Positions 31,667 to 44,217 of a stretch of DNA of 64,000 nt are shown one piece after another. Source of the stretch: Zopfochytrium polystomum (taxonomy: Eukaryota > Chytridiomycota > Chytridiomycetes > Chytridiales > Chytridiaceae); the NCBI GenBank assembly GCA_025765615.1, contig JAIVFJ010000062.1:186001-250000 (forward strand). Reading direction: 5' to 3'. Position 1 is the stretch's first letter. Every line of letters begins with the position of its first letter. The notes beneath the pieces are model-generated. The model ran no database searches and was not told the origin of the DNA. It worked only from the letters and a program-made list of their open reading frames with translations. The translations under genes were made by a program, and so were the position numbers.

Positions 31667-31859
31667 TTATTTTTCTTTCTTAATTATGTATTTTATTATC
31701 ACGTCGTTGAAACTTTCTTGTTTTTGGTTTTGGAATTGCGGAGAATGGACAGACCTTCCGACAGAGCGCAACGGCAAGTCCGCTTACAAAAATGCGCAAG
31801 CATTTGAAACCGTCTCCGCTACCTCCGAACGTAAGCGCGCCACACTCATCTGACCCACT

Positions 31860-31867
31860 TATAAATA
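31860..31867 (+). promoter_or_regulatory. TATA box of NmrA copy 2
   Basis: TATAAATA lies about 70 bp upstream of the ATG at 31934, a canonical core promoter element at a usual distance. Confidence 0.55.
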
Positions 31868-31933
31868 ACCCTCGCCGCAATTAACTAATGTCCCACCAGC
31901 CTTCCACCCCCATTCGTCGTCGTCGTCATCAAC

Positions 31934-32796
31934 ATGTCCATCGCAGTCTCTGCATCCACCGGCCAACTCGGCAAGGTCGTCGTCGACCTCCTCGTCAAGA
32001 AGAACGCCCAAGTCGTGGCACTCGCACGCGACACGTCCAAGGTCCCCGCCGGCATCGAGGCGCGCAAATTCGACTACAAGTCCGACGCCGCCACCCTCGC
32101 GGCCTCCCTCGCCGGCGTCAAGACCTCATCATCATCTCCTCAAACGACTTCAACGACCGCTTCGGCCAGCACAAGGCCGCAGTCGCCGCCGCAAAGCACG
32201 CCGGCGTCACCACAGTGCTCTACACCTCCATCCTCCGCGCCCCGACCACCGAGCTTGGCATCTCGACCGACCACAAGGCCACCGAAGAGTACATCGCCGC
32301 ATCTGGGCTCAAGTATGTCTTCCTCCGCAACGGCTGGTACCTCGAGAACTGGACCAGAAAGCTCGCCCCCGCCCTCGCGCACGGTGCCATCCTCAATGCC
32401 ATCGGTGGTGGGAAGGTCTCCCCCGCCACACGCCTCGACTTTGCGGAGGCCGCCGTCGCGGCGGCGATCCTCGCCAACGAGGACAAGCCCGTCAAGACCG
32501 CGTATGAGCTCGGCGGCGAGACGATCACCATCGAAGATCTGGCCGCGGAGGTGTCCGTCCACGCCGGCAAGACCGTCGTCTCGGCCGCCGTTCCCAAGGA
32601 CGTGTACGCGAAGCAGCTCGAGGGATTCGGGCTGCCCGCCCCGGTTGCGGCGTTGTTTGCCCAGTGCGACGACGCCGCGTCGCGAGGTGCGTTGTACGTC
32701 GAGAAGACAGATATGGTTGAGCTCATTGGCCACGAGCCGTACAGCTGGAAGCTTCACGTCAAGGAGGCTGTCACGGCGGCGACCGCAGCAAAGTGA
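31934..32796 (+). pseudogene. NmrA/QOR2-like oxidoreductase (copy 2), one-base frameshift
   Basis: It is very similar to the gene at 47-913. It starts MSIAVSASTGQLGKVVVDLL, with a better glycine motif than copy 1. The frame breaks at about 32125, where GACC is followed by TCATC. One C is missing relative to copy 1 (GVKT-LIIISS), and the rest continues in the next frame to the stop at 32794-32796 (YTSILRAP, YVFLRNGWYLEN, KVSPATRLDFAEAAVAAAIL, ELGGETITIEDLAAEVSVH). With the base restored it would be 287 residues. As written it is a pseudogene; a sequence error is equally plausible because all other residues are conserved. It sits inside the segment that interrupts BiP. Confidence 0.85.
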
Positions 32797-33224
32797 TTGA
32801 TTGATTGAAAACGACAGAGGGAGGAGATGGTGTGGGTCTTTCATTCCTTTCTCTGTTTGTATGCGGGCTACGTCCACAGTTGCGGAGCACTCGAAGTCTT
32901 CAACCGGTTGATCGATGCGTCGAATAAATATCGTGTGCGAAGTGTGAGACTGTAAGCTGTTTGGAACTATGCGACGTTCAGCGGCCAGCCCAAAGAGAGG
33001 CGGCTGATTTCCTACTGTGTCAGACTGTTGTGAAGGAGTGAAGTTGCCAGACAAGGAAGCTGCCTACGTTCCCGGACATTAACGCACCCACGGGCAGATG
33101 GGGGTGCAAAGTGTGGGATGTCGTGCCTGGACGACGTCAGCGCAGTCCCTGCCGGTGCTTACAAGTTTCTGTATACTGAGGATACACCACAAAGAGGGCC
33201 CCGACGAGGCGAAATTTAGCAGTA
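32797..33224. other. Right part of the inserted segment, no gene seen
   Basis: It contains the 3-prime flank of NmrA copy 2 and non-coding sequence to the BiP break. Confidence 0.4.
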
Positions 33225-34933
<1,709 letters not shown>

Positions 34934-35287
34934 TTTTTAAGTTGTCGGAACTACAGAAAGCGGTTCGCACAGTGGGTACTGCGAGTACGGGACGGAGGAG
35001 GCAAAGAGGGCGAAGGAAGCTGTGATGTACGTTCGCATCGGACGGTTCTTTCTAAAGTTGAAAACATATCCTTTCATTTGGCGAAGAAGGCATGGGTAGT
35101 GGGTGGCCGTGAAGCGAGCCACGAGCGGGTCTAAGCAAGGGATGGACAGGGTGCGTCCATACAATCCTCGCAGTCAAGCATCACACCTCACGCACGGAGA
35201 TATGGCGGACTGGGAAGAAAGGGGCGCATAAAGCAGAGGGGTACGGGAGCGAGCGGCGGCTTGAAGCTGACTCCAGCATAACATAGG
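34934..35287. other. Upstream region of BiP relic, no gene seen
   Basis: No coding signal is supported. Confidence 0.4.
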
Positions 35288-35830
35288 TTGGTCACCTCCT
35301 ATCCAACGTTGCGATCGAGATCTGCGACTTTATCCCATCGCCGTGCGATCGCTTCCTCCTCGCATCGCTCCTCCGACTGCCCGGGATCCAAGCAACAAGA
35401 CGAAGGGAGGTACACAGATTCGGCGATCGGCCGGGCTTGCGAGAAGGGACGGATCGACATCTTGCAATGGTGGAAGGACAGCGGACTTACCCTCAAGTAC
35501 GGCGAATCGGCAGTGAAAAAGCATCGGAATCTGGCCAGATCGATGTCTTGTAGGGTGGAAGGACAGCGGGCTCCAGATCAAGTACGACGAATCCTCTGTA
35601 AGAAAGGCCTCGGAATGCAGTCGAATTGACGTCCTGCAGTGGTGGAAGGACAGAGGGCTTGAGATCAAGTACGACAAGGCAGTGTTGATTTTTGGCCTGC
35701 GAACGAGGCCATCTGCAAGTGCTGCAGTTGTGGGGGGACATCGGACTACACTGCTCTGGTTCCATACAGAGCCTACGATGGTGGAAGGAAATGTGAGAGG
35801 GAAGCAGCATCAGAAGATCATCATCAGAGA
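35288..35830 (+). pseudogene. LQWWK-repeat gene relic
   Basis: The plus strand begins VAIEICDFIPSPCDRFLLAS, then LLRLPGIQ, the family N-terminus. It continues through shifted frames with remnants of four or five repeats (RIDILQWWKDSGLTLKYGES, a second damaged unit near 35560, one near 35635, HLQVLQLWGD) and ends in a damaged SLRWWKEM. Stops and indels are frequent. Confidence 0.75.
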
Positions 35831-36188
35831 ACCTCATTGAATAAAGCCCCCTCCACCCGAATAATCTCCCATCCTTCATATTCCTTGTACGTAGTCAACC
35901 AGCTGCTCTGCTAGTCGGCTCGAATTCCCAGTACTTTGTTCGGCGATAGTTTGGTTTTGGTTTGATATTTGTTTGGTGGATAATTTGCAATGACTGTTTG
36001 GACAAACAGGGAAATGGGAAAAATAATTTCGAAGGATTTCCGCAACCGCGTGAGGTGCATGTCATCTCGATTATTGCTTTTTTTATCATGTCGACAGCAG
36101 ACAGTGTATATTGGACTATTGAATGGACAAAGATATGAGTTGAGAAAACAGTCCCCGGACAACTGGAAACAGCAAATTTGAAAACACT
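35831..36188. other. Intergenic, no gene seen
   Basis: AT-rich stretch downstream of the DHA2 transporter copy 1. Confidence 0.4.
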
Positions 36189-38128
36189 TCAAAACGCGAC
36201 CGTAACCTCCCGTCCTGACGGCAACCTCTGCTTCCTCATAAAGAACGACGAAGCGAGCATCATCGCCGAAAACGGAATCGACACGTAAAACACCAGCTGC
36301 AGCGTCTCGACGTACCCGTGCACAACGGGACCCCACTCGCTCTCCGGCAGCGCGATCCGAATCAGCGACGCCGACTTGTACAGCGACTCCAGGTCCACCC
36401 CGGGAACTTGGAAATGCAGCGTCGTGTTCGTGGCGGCGAGGTTTGCCGCGACCTTTTTCGGCAGGACCGAGTTGAAGACGACGGACATCACCGCGAGGCC
36501 GATGACGGCGCCGAGGGACTGGAAGAAGGTGGTCGTGGACGTTACGGCGGCGAGGGAGTCCTCGGTGACGGTGAACTGCCCGACAAGGACGATCATTTGG
36601 ATGCCGAGACCGGAGCCGATTCCGGCGACCAGGAGGATGAGGACTTGTTTCCAGGTCGGGGCGGACTCGTCGAGGAAGGGGAGGAGGACGCCGCTGAGAA
36701 CGAAGAGGATGGCGCTGAGTGGGACGAAGGGCCAGGCTTGGCCAGTTGCGCTGGAGACCGCGCCGGTGGTGATGGCGAGGACGACCAGGCTGAGGATGAG
36801 TGGGAAGCTGCGGATGCCGGCGGATGTTGCGGACTCTGGTAGGTGCGCATTCCAGGTTAGAGATTTCAGGAACGAGAAATGTCAGACTGGAAGCTCACCT
36901 CCAAGGACGACCTGGTACCACTGCGGCACGTAAAAGACGAAGCCAAAAAATGGCGCCGAGAAGAAGAACATCGTAGACATGGTCGCCACAACCCTCCAGT
37001 CTTTTACCAGCGCAGGGAGGGATGATTGGGTTCTTTGCTACTCTCATCTCGACGTATACAAACGCCGCCGCGATGACTGCACCGACAGCGAAGAGCGCAA
37101 TAACGACGGCCGAGTTCCAAGCGTACTGCGTGCCACCCCCCTGAAGCGGGACGAGGATGCAGATGACGGCGCCAAGGAGGAGAAACATTCCGAGCCAGTC
37201 GAGGGAGGCGAAGGCGGCCATGCGGTTTTCAACTTTGGCGGAGGAGACATTCAGGAAGAAGAGGACGGCGACGATGGCGATGGCGCCGACGGGGAGGTTG
37301 ATGTAGAAGACCCAGCGCCATGAGACGTGGTCGACGAATACGCCGCCGAGGAGGGGCCCTTTGGAGTGAAGGATAAAGAGTTTTGGTCAATTTCCCTGTG
37401 TGGAGGGTTCAAGAAAACATACCGGCAACAGAGGCGATTCCGAAAGAAGCGCCGATTAAGCCGCTCCACTGAGCGCGGTCTTTTGGTTTAACAATGTCAG
37501 CGATAATGATGAGGACCAGGGAGAAGATGCCGCCTCCCCCGATTCCTGCGATGCCCCGTGCAATAATGAGCATCTAGTGAAGGCAAAGTTAGAACGAGAG
37601 CTGTCTGGTGGATATCGATGGGAAAGAGCGGATCGTAACACATACCGGCATACTGTTGGCCGCCCCGCACAGAGCGCTTCCGACCTCGAAAATGACAATG
37701 GCGAACAAGAACGTTGGTTTCCGTCCAAAAATGTCCGCGAGCTGGCCGTACGACGGAATGAAGGCTGTTGCGGTCAAGAAGTAGGCAGTCGCAACCCACG
37801 CCACTTGGTCCTGTGCCGCGAACTCTGATGCGATAGCTTGAAGTGCGACAGCTACGATTGTCTGTCAAAGTGGGCACGGTCAGTACTCATTGACGTAGAA
37901 GTAGACGAAACTCTTCACCTGATCCAGAGAAGCGAGGAAGACTGCAATATTGAGACCAAAGAACAGAAGGCCAAACGCAAGATTGCTCATGGACGGGGCA
38001 ATCCGGCGGTCGAGGTCGACGTCTGCGGCCGTGACTTGCGTTGATTTGGGACCTGCCTCGGAATCGGTTGCCACGGTAATGTGGTTTTCATCGTCCACGG
38101 CGGTGTGGATGCTGGCGGCTGTGCTCAT
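36189..38128 (-). pseudogene. DHA2-family MFS drug:proton antiporter, copy 1 (frameshifted)
   Basis: Five exons on the minus strand: 38128-37919, 37861-37646, 37573-37423, 37358-36899 and 36835-36189. The exon structure is identical to copy 2 (exon 5 is 647 nt in both). The protein begins MSTAASIHTAVDDENH, and the first helix FGLLFFGLNIAVFLASLDQ carries the family LDxT site across the intron. Motifs GQLADIFGRKPTF and GSALCGAANS follow. One extra base at about 37014 (CCCTGCGCTGG for CCCGCGCTGG) shifts exon 4 and would truncate the carrier in the middle. With it discounted the protein is about 560 residues with 14 predicted helices. The inverted partner is at 44218-46184. Confidence 0.88.
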
Positions 38129-41100
38129 TGCTGCGGGTTCTGACTTGTAGCAAGCTCGGGGAAAGGGAGAGAGTGTGCGTGTTTGTGTTGCGGTGAGGAG
38201 GTTTGGATGAGCAATCTCGAGCTCGGGGATGAGAAGTGCGGACGTGATGTTGGGAGCCGCACCTCTCCTCGTTCCCTCCTTTTTGTACCTTTCCGAGGAA
38301 TCCAAGTCTCACAAATCTGCGGAGATCGCCCGCAAGCGCATTCAGGCGGGCGGAGGTCTCGTTGGGTAGAGGTCCCGCACGCGCAAAAAAACCGGATCTT
38401 GAAGTCTGCGGTGGGTCGTTTTTTCGCCGATCGCGAACAAGAAAACAACAAAAGCAATTGATCTGGGGTCTTGCCTTGAAAATTGATGACTAAAAAGGAT
38501 CAAAAAAAAACGGAGGCGGCTTGCTTGATTTCGAATTGCGGCCCGCAAATCACCTACTACCTTGCATTTGTTTGTTTATTGCCAATGCGATAAATTGACC
38601 TCCGCAATCCTGCAGGCAGTTATGTGATACAACAACGTGTAAGAATTCACTCGATTATTAATCCTCCGCGGGGCAAGCGCTGCGGCCATTACAAATAAAT
38701 ATCGGCTCAGAAGCACTGCTCCCCGCCATCCAGGGGGTCGTGGGCCAAGCATGCGGCGGAGGTGACGAGCCTACTTTGGGCATGGTAGCCGAATGACCCG
38801 TGAGGCCGGACGTTGAAATGCGAAACCGCCAACCTCGCCTTGTCGCAGATGTTGCTTTTATCGCGGATGGGAAGTTTGGAGTCGCTGCTGCCTGCTTGCG
38901 GATAACGGATCCATTTTGCTGGCTGTGGCTACGATAGCGGGGGATTCCCAGTCGCTTTGTTCCAAAACATGAGCCATCGAAAGAAGCTATTGTCAACAAA
39001 CGAAACGCAAAGGAGGGTGTGTCCAGATCGATGGTAGGCGTCCTGCAAGCCACCGATTGACTGCGGAGCGACGCGCCTTCGATGGCATGCTTGTCAAGTT
39101 TAAACAGCTGGAGGCGTCAATTGACATTCCGGAGGGACCTGGTTTGATGCAAAGGTGGGACGTGCCCGACAACGGTCACGAGTCCTACCCAGCTAGCTCT
39201 ACCGGGCCACCCCTCCTATATTTTCGTTCCCCTTGGCACTCCGTTCCCTTGGCACCCATTGAGAACTCACCGGCCACTGATATCGGAACCTATCGATTGC
39301 GATCGCGATCTGACGCAGTCCCTGGGTGAGCTGGCCTCGGCGCTGTCCTCGCCCATCGTGAAGGTCTTCAGCGCTCTGTACGTCCTTTGAACGCCAACCT
39401 AGTCGAACTTTCCACCAGCGCGGACACGCCAAGATTCTGCAGTGGGCGATCGCATCAAGCAGATCAACCCTTTTGACCCTCTCATTTCATCATCATTTCG
39501 AACCCAGCCCTCATCCTGCGTCCCTCTCCAATCTCCCCCGCCTCTGTCCCTTTCCAGCGAATCTCGTTCGGTTCGCCCCCGTTACCACCGCACGGTTATC
39601 GGCAACCGCAGCCTTTTCTCTCAGTACAATCTCAGCGCTGAGATGCAACACGCGAAGACCGCCTTGGCCGCGCAGCTCACCCGCGGATCCAGTGGCAGGG
39701 GTACAACTTTGTTAGTCTTGGCGGGATCTTCGTCGTGGGCGTTTGCACGTGCCTTGGATCTCGGATCGATTGATCCCGTGGAGGTTCTCAGCCCATCCCC
39801 TTTCCTTCAGCTCCTGCCGCCGATGGGGATGGACCACAAGAACGTGTCGATCCAATGTCGAGAAATACTGGCACCCCACACAGCGGCAGACTAATCTCTC
39901 CTACAATGAATCGCCGTAAGCAGCATTCAAGGAACCTCCTGAAGGGTTCCTAAATGAACGCCGCCGACCGAGGGAGCCCAGTGCGGACACCGCCGCTTCC
40001 TGCTACGACTCCGCAACGCAAAGGAACCGACCGGTGACCCCCGATTCGAGGCGCGGGGTAGAGAGCGGACGAAAGCTCTATCGAATGAAGGTAAAGACTC
40101 AATTTCACACGTTGGAGAGCCTGTGTGCTTGTTGGGGGTGGTTGGCTGCGGGGTGTTGACTCACTTGCGATGTCAATCGAAGACAAAGCTTTACACCTGC
40201 ATCACGGCCATACTTTTCTCGAAATGCAAAGGCGTCCCTCCAGACGAATTATTCACGGAAGGCAACATGGACAAGCCTTTGTATTCTTTGCTGCGTTTTG
40301 TCACAAAGCTATTTGAAGAGGTCATCGAATATGGCGTCGAAAACGACTCGATTGCTGAATTTTATAGCCCCACTATCAGCGCTAACTTTCGCTGAGCAAA
40401 ATTAGCAATGCAGTGATGCAGAGTTAAAAAACCCGTTTTGCGTCGCTGCTCCAGCCGAGTTCAATTAACCAATCATCCAAACTTAGAAATTCGCAGCGAA
40501 ACCCAGCATCGACACTCACATCTTTCGCCAAGCGCAATCTGACCTTTTCGCTGTGAAGAACAACAACCTGTCCTTGATGGAGGGCATTCAACACATTCTG
40601 CTGTTTTTCGGAGGGTTCAAGCGGAAGTGGGCGAAATTGCCCGAGGAAGCCAGCTGCCTGAACAGTAGTGACCGATACCAACGGCAAAGAGATTGAAAAC
40701 TGTGGCCACCGCCAAGCATGGTCCAACAACTACCTTCGTTTCTTTCGTCTTGCCCATCCTAACTCTCCTGACATGCAGCGACGGTGCTCGGGTTGAGCTC
40801 AAAGGTGGATCAGGAGGTAACTCACCGAGGAGCTAGTGGTGGTGACTTATGTGGGTGGTTGCTGTTGTCCCATTTCTCGGTTTCTGGACCTCGATTATTA
40901 AATGGCACTGCTGCAAGTGTGTCTCTGCCATGGAAGACGGTGGTGAAGATTTCTAAACAAGCGGTTAAATCATCATGCCAAACCAAACCGCTCCAAAACT
41001 TCTCACTTCTTAAAAGTGTCATGGGCCAGACCAATCTCTCCTACTTTAAGTCGGTATCAGAGATCCCCGTGGTCAGAATTCATTAAACTTTCAATCATGA

Positions 41101-42443
41101 AGGGTCCCGAAACGACGCCGCCGACACAGACGAATCCAGCGCAGACGCCGCTGATGCCAACTACGGCACACCCGCAGGACGCAGCTACGAACACGCCTTA
41201 ACGCCAACAGTTCGGACAGTCCGATGAGGTAGGAAGCGGAAGTGCACTTAATTGCCCAAAGGAGCCTCCTGCCTGAACAGTCGCGAGGGATCCCATGGTC
41301 AAAGAGCTTGAAGATTGTGGGTTCCGCTCAGCCAGTTCCAATGACTCCTCCGGCGTCGCAGTCCTACTCACTGTTTGCTGCAATGCCACTCAAACCCAAC
41401 GCGGATTGGATGAACACGGCAAGCTTCGTTATGATGGACGAAAATCGCGAAACGCGCCAGCGTGACTCGTTTTGTTCTTCGCGCGTCGAGTTCTCTTTGT
41501 GAAGGATCCTTCCGCAAGCCGTCGCCGCAGATTCTGTCGCATGCACGGATGCAATCAGCCAAGTTGATGACGTATTCATGGATGTCACTCTCCAGTTTTG
41601 ACCTGCTCCCGACTCTTTTTGTTTCCTGTTTTTAAGTCTTGTCGATTTTGTGCTTACTTGCGCCACGCGGTGGGGTGGCCCGCTTCTTGGTTTTTGCACT
41701 TGTCGCTCCACTTCCCCCACTCTGGTCAACTTTCCCGTTGTTGTTATTGTCCTAGTTTTTGTGTGCGAGGCCTGCGTGGTCTTTCTTGTTTTTGATTGTC
41801 GTTCGTCTTATGTTTATGTGTATTTGTCAATTCCGTCTTGCTCGATTTGGTACTCTTATTTGTTTTTCTGGCTTGCTGGTTGGATTGTGTAGAACTTGAA
41901 AATACGACACTTTGGAATAAACGCCTGGCAATGGTAGGGATATCAGTTTACAGGGAGTATGAAATTACGTATTCTTCTGCGGGTCGATATAGGGGGAGAA
42001 GGCGGAGGCCAGACTCCGTAAAGTAGAAAATTTTGGAAACTGGCTTACGGGAGACGTTATCTTCAAAAGACGACCTGTCCCCCCATCCAGCGTTTCACTC
42101 AGTACGGCCGTTCATCCAAAGTTTGATTCCTGGAGTTCCTCTCGAACCAGAATAGTGATGCGGAGCAACGTGGCGCGCGATGTACGCAAGATGGCGATTT
42201 GGCGTGCCGATCTGGGGTGCGATCGATCGCATGTGGCAGATTTACGTGTTTTTTGTTTTTTTTCCCCTCTAAGCGCAACCTGAAATTCAAAAAACCAAAA
42301 TCGAATATGAGATATATTGACCCTTTCGTAGCAGGAATGCGTGCTTGAACATTGCTCCTCAATCGATCAATAGCCCGCCTCCCGATCGTAACCCTCGGGC
42401 CATTCCGCCTTTGCGTCCCCCGTGCCCTTGCCCAGCCTCCCCA
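38129..42443. other. 4.3-kb gene-poor region
   Basis: No supported gene. An unassigned plus-strand stretch near 39650-39894 (MQHAKTALAAQLTRG, ending QCREILAPHTAAD) looks protein-like but matches no family I recognise. Minus-strand stretches at 40575-40730 and 41200-41330 share a short similar peptide (TVQAxGxxGQxxxLPL), which suggests a small duplicated unit. Otherwise there are scattered open frames without motifs. Confidence 0.4.
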
Positions 42444-43229
42444 TCATGGTTGCCATCTTGCGCTGCGCAGGGAACCACTTGCACGCCCCTCGCAGCTAAA
42501 CAGGTGGAACGGCGGGCAGTTGACCGCGATGGCCTCGTACTCGCCGGCGCGGACCTTAAAAGTCTCGTGCCAGAACCCGAGCTCTGGCGACTCGCGGCCC
42601 AGCTTCATGAGCCACATCCACGGCCCGCGGTGCTCGCTGGACGACGACGCGGCGTATTTCGCCAGGTGCTCGGCGGAGCGCCAGTACTGCACGCAAAAGA
42701 TGCGGGACCCTTCGGGCGACTCTGCGACGTACGACTCGGAGCCGAGGCAGCCGAGCTCCGGGTTTGCGTCGAGCTCGAGGAGGATGGCTTCGAACGCCTT
42801 GCCGGCCTCGAGGAGGTTCTTGTTGAAAGGCAGTGCGGCGTTGGGACGCAGGCCGATGAGGAAGACGACAAAGTCGCCGTCGATTTGCGCGGTGAGGCGA
42901 CCGCGGCGGATCGTTTGGGCGACGGCGTTGTGGGAGGGGTTTGTGCCTGTCGCACGGGTGGCGAGGGAGACGAGGGTCGGGGCGAGGGCGAGGAGGCCGA
43001 GGCCGAGGCCGACGTAGATGGGGAGGAAGGCGGCGATGGGCACGGTGGCGAGGACGGAGAGGCCGACGACGGCGGTGGTTGGGACGTAGGAGGAGATGAA
43101 GAGGCCGGCGGGCTTGCGGAGGATGCGCTTGGTGGGCGAGTTGACGAAGCCGTCGACTTCAAGCGGCGGCGGCGGCGGCGGCGTCGCGGTCTCGGCAGAC
43201 GACGATGAGGACGAGTGTGCGGAAGCCAT
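42444..43229 (-). CDS. DUF4188 / monooxygenase-like protein with N-terminal membrane segment
   Basis: Intronless, 261 residues from ATG 43229. An N-terminal Ser/Pro-rich stretch is followed by a hydrophobic segment (AGLFISSYVPTTAVVGLSVL to LALAPTLVSL, residues about 42-90) that should insert as one hairpin or two helices. The C-terminal domain fits DUF4188, a ferredoxin-like fold related to antibiotic monooxygenases: IDGDFVVFLIGLRPN, LLELDANPELGCLGS, IFCVQYWRSAEHLAKYA, LGFWHETFKVRAGEYEAI and NCPPFHLF. In fungi such proteins occur beside secondary-metabolism genes. The DHA2 transporters flank it here, but no biosynthetic genes do. Function unproven. Confidence 0.82.
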   Translation of the reverse strand: MASAHSSSSSSAETATPPPPPPLEVDGFVNSPTKRILRKPAGLFISSYVPTTAVVGLSVLATVPIAAFLPIYVGLGLGLLALAPTLVSLATRATGTNPSHNAVAQTIRRGRLTAQIDGDFVVFLIGLRPNAALPFNKNLLEAGKAFEAILLELDANPELGCLGSESYVAESPEGSRIFCVQYWRSAEHLAKYAASSSSEHRGPWMWLMKLGRESPELGFWHETFKVRAGEYEAIAVNCPPFHLFSCEGRASGSLRSARWQP

Positions 43230-44023
43230 CGTGCGATTGTGTTTTGGTGTATTGTGAGTTCTTTTTGTGGCTTTTTTCCGTTTCTATTTATGCTGCCCTT
43301 TCGGCGGGCGGCGAGTGCGGAAAAAGTTTTTCCGGCGGGCCGCAAAAGGGCGACCGTGTCACAAGTAAGGCCCACGCTTCGCGACCGCATCCAGAAAACT
43401 ACATGTCAAACATGTCATGGGACGCAATGACGAGCGAACTCTTCCCGCCATCAAGGAGGAGCCTGCCATTGGGCAACCTCGCCTGCGTCCAGTCCCCAAG
43501 ACCCCCTTGCGCTCGGCCCAGGTGAATTGCACGGCAACGTCCTGTTTGGGGGCTGGACCTTCCGGACAGACAGCAAATTTTCAAGCGTGAAGAACAGAGC
43601 GTCATTCATTGGGAGTTCAGGTCACGAAATGCGAGTTTTTCGTAAGCGAGTTTTCACTTTCTTCCCTCGCAAGTGATTTGAGAGTGTTTTGCGTGCGTGT
43701 GAGAAGAAAGAAAAATGAAAAAAAAATAATGAGGGCGGACGGACGGAATGCAATTCTTGCGGAAATGTGTTTCTGCAATTTGAAATCAGCCCGCACTTTT
43801 TGGGCCGGCAATTTCGTCGTCCCGCGCTTTTCTTTTCTTCCTTTTTTTTTCTCCCCCGCCTTTTGTTTTAGTAATCAACGATTGCCACATGAATTTTTTT
43901 TTTTTTTGTTTTCCTTTTTTTGTGGCTTGTTGTTTTGGCGCCTTCTTCTTTTGAGATCTCGATCGACGATCGGATTTGCACCTCCGCCAAGCGATAATGG
44001 GCTGTCCGTCCGGACTCTTACGC
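43230..44023. other. Intergenic, AT-rich tracts
   Basis: It holds A and T homopolymers (43716-43728, 43843-43850, 43895-43907). No gene was seen. Confidence 0.4.
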
Positions 44024-44024
44024 G

Positions 44025-44055
<31 letters not shown>

Positions 44056-44061
44056 GAGAGA
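44024..44061. repeat. (GA)n microsatellite upstream of DHA2 copy 2
   Basis: 38 bp of GA repeat with one interruption, about 160 bp upstream of ATG 44218. Confidence 0.9.
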
Positions 44062-44143
44062 AGTTCAAGTCCGCCTGATTCATTTGATTCCCATTCATGA
44101 TAAATAAATAGAAGGAGGGAAGACCGCGGCAATCGCAGCTCTT

Positions 44144-44173
44144 GCACACAAACACACACACACACACACACAC
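44144..44173. repeat. (CA)n microsatellite in the DHA2 copy 2 leader
   Basis: About 30 bp of CA repeat ending 44 bp before the start codon, so probably in the 5-prime UTR. Confidence 0.9.
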
Positions 44174-44217
44174 CAGTTCTCTCTCAAAATCCCTCCCCGT
44201 CAAAACCAGCCAGCGCA

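Noticed and set aside
31888..32796. 302-residue reading frame starting at 31888
   Set aside because: Its first 80 residues are Arg/His-rich shadow sequence of the true NmrA start; only the part after about 32125 is real and belongs to copy 2.
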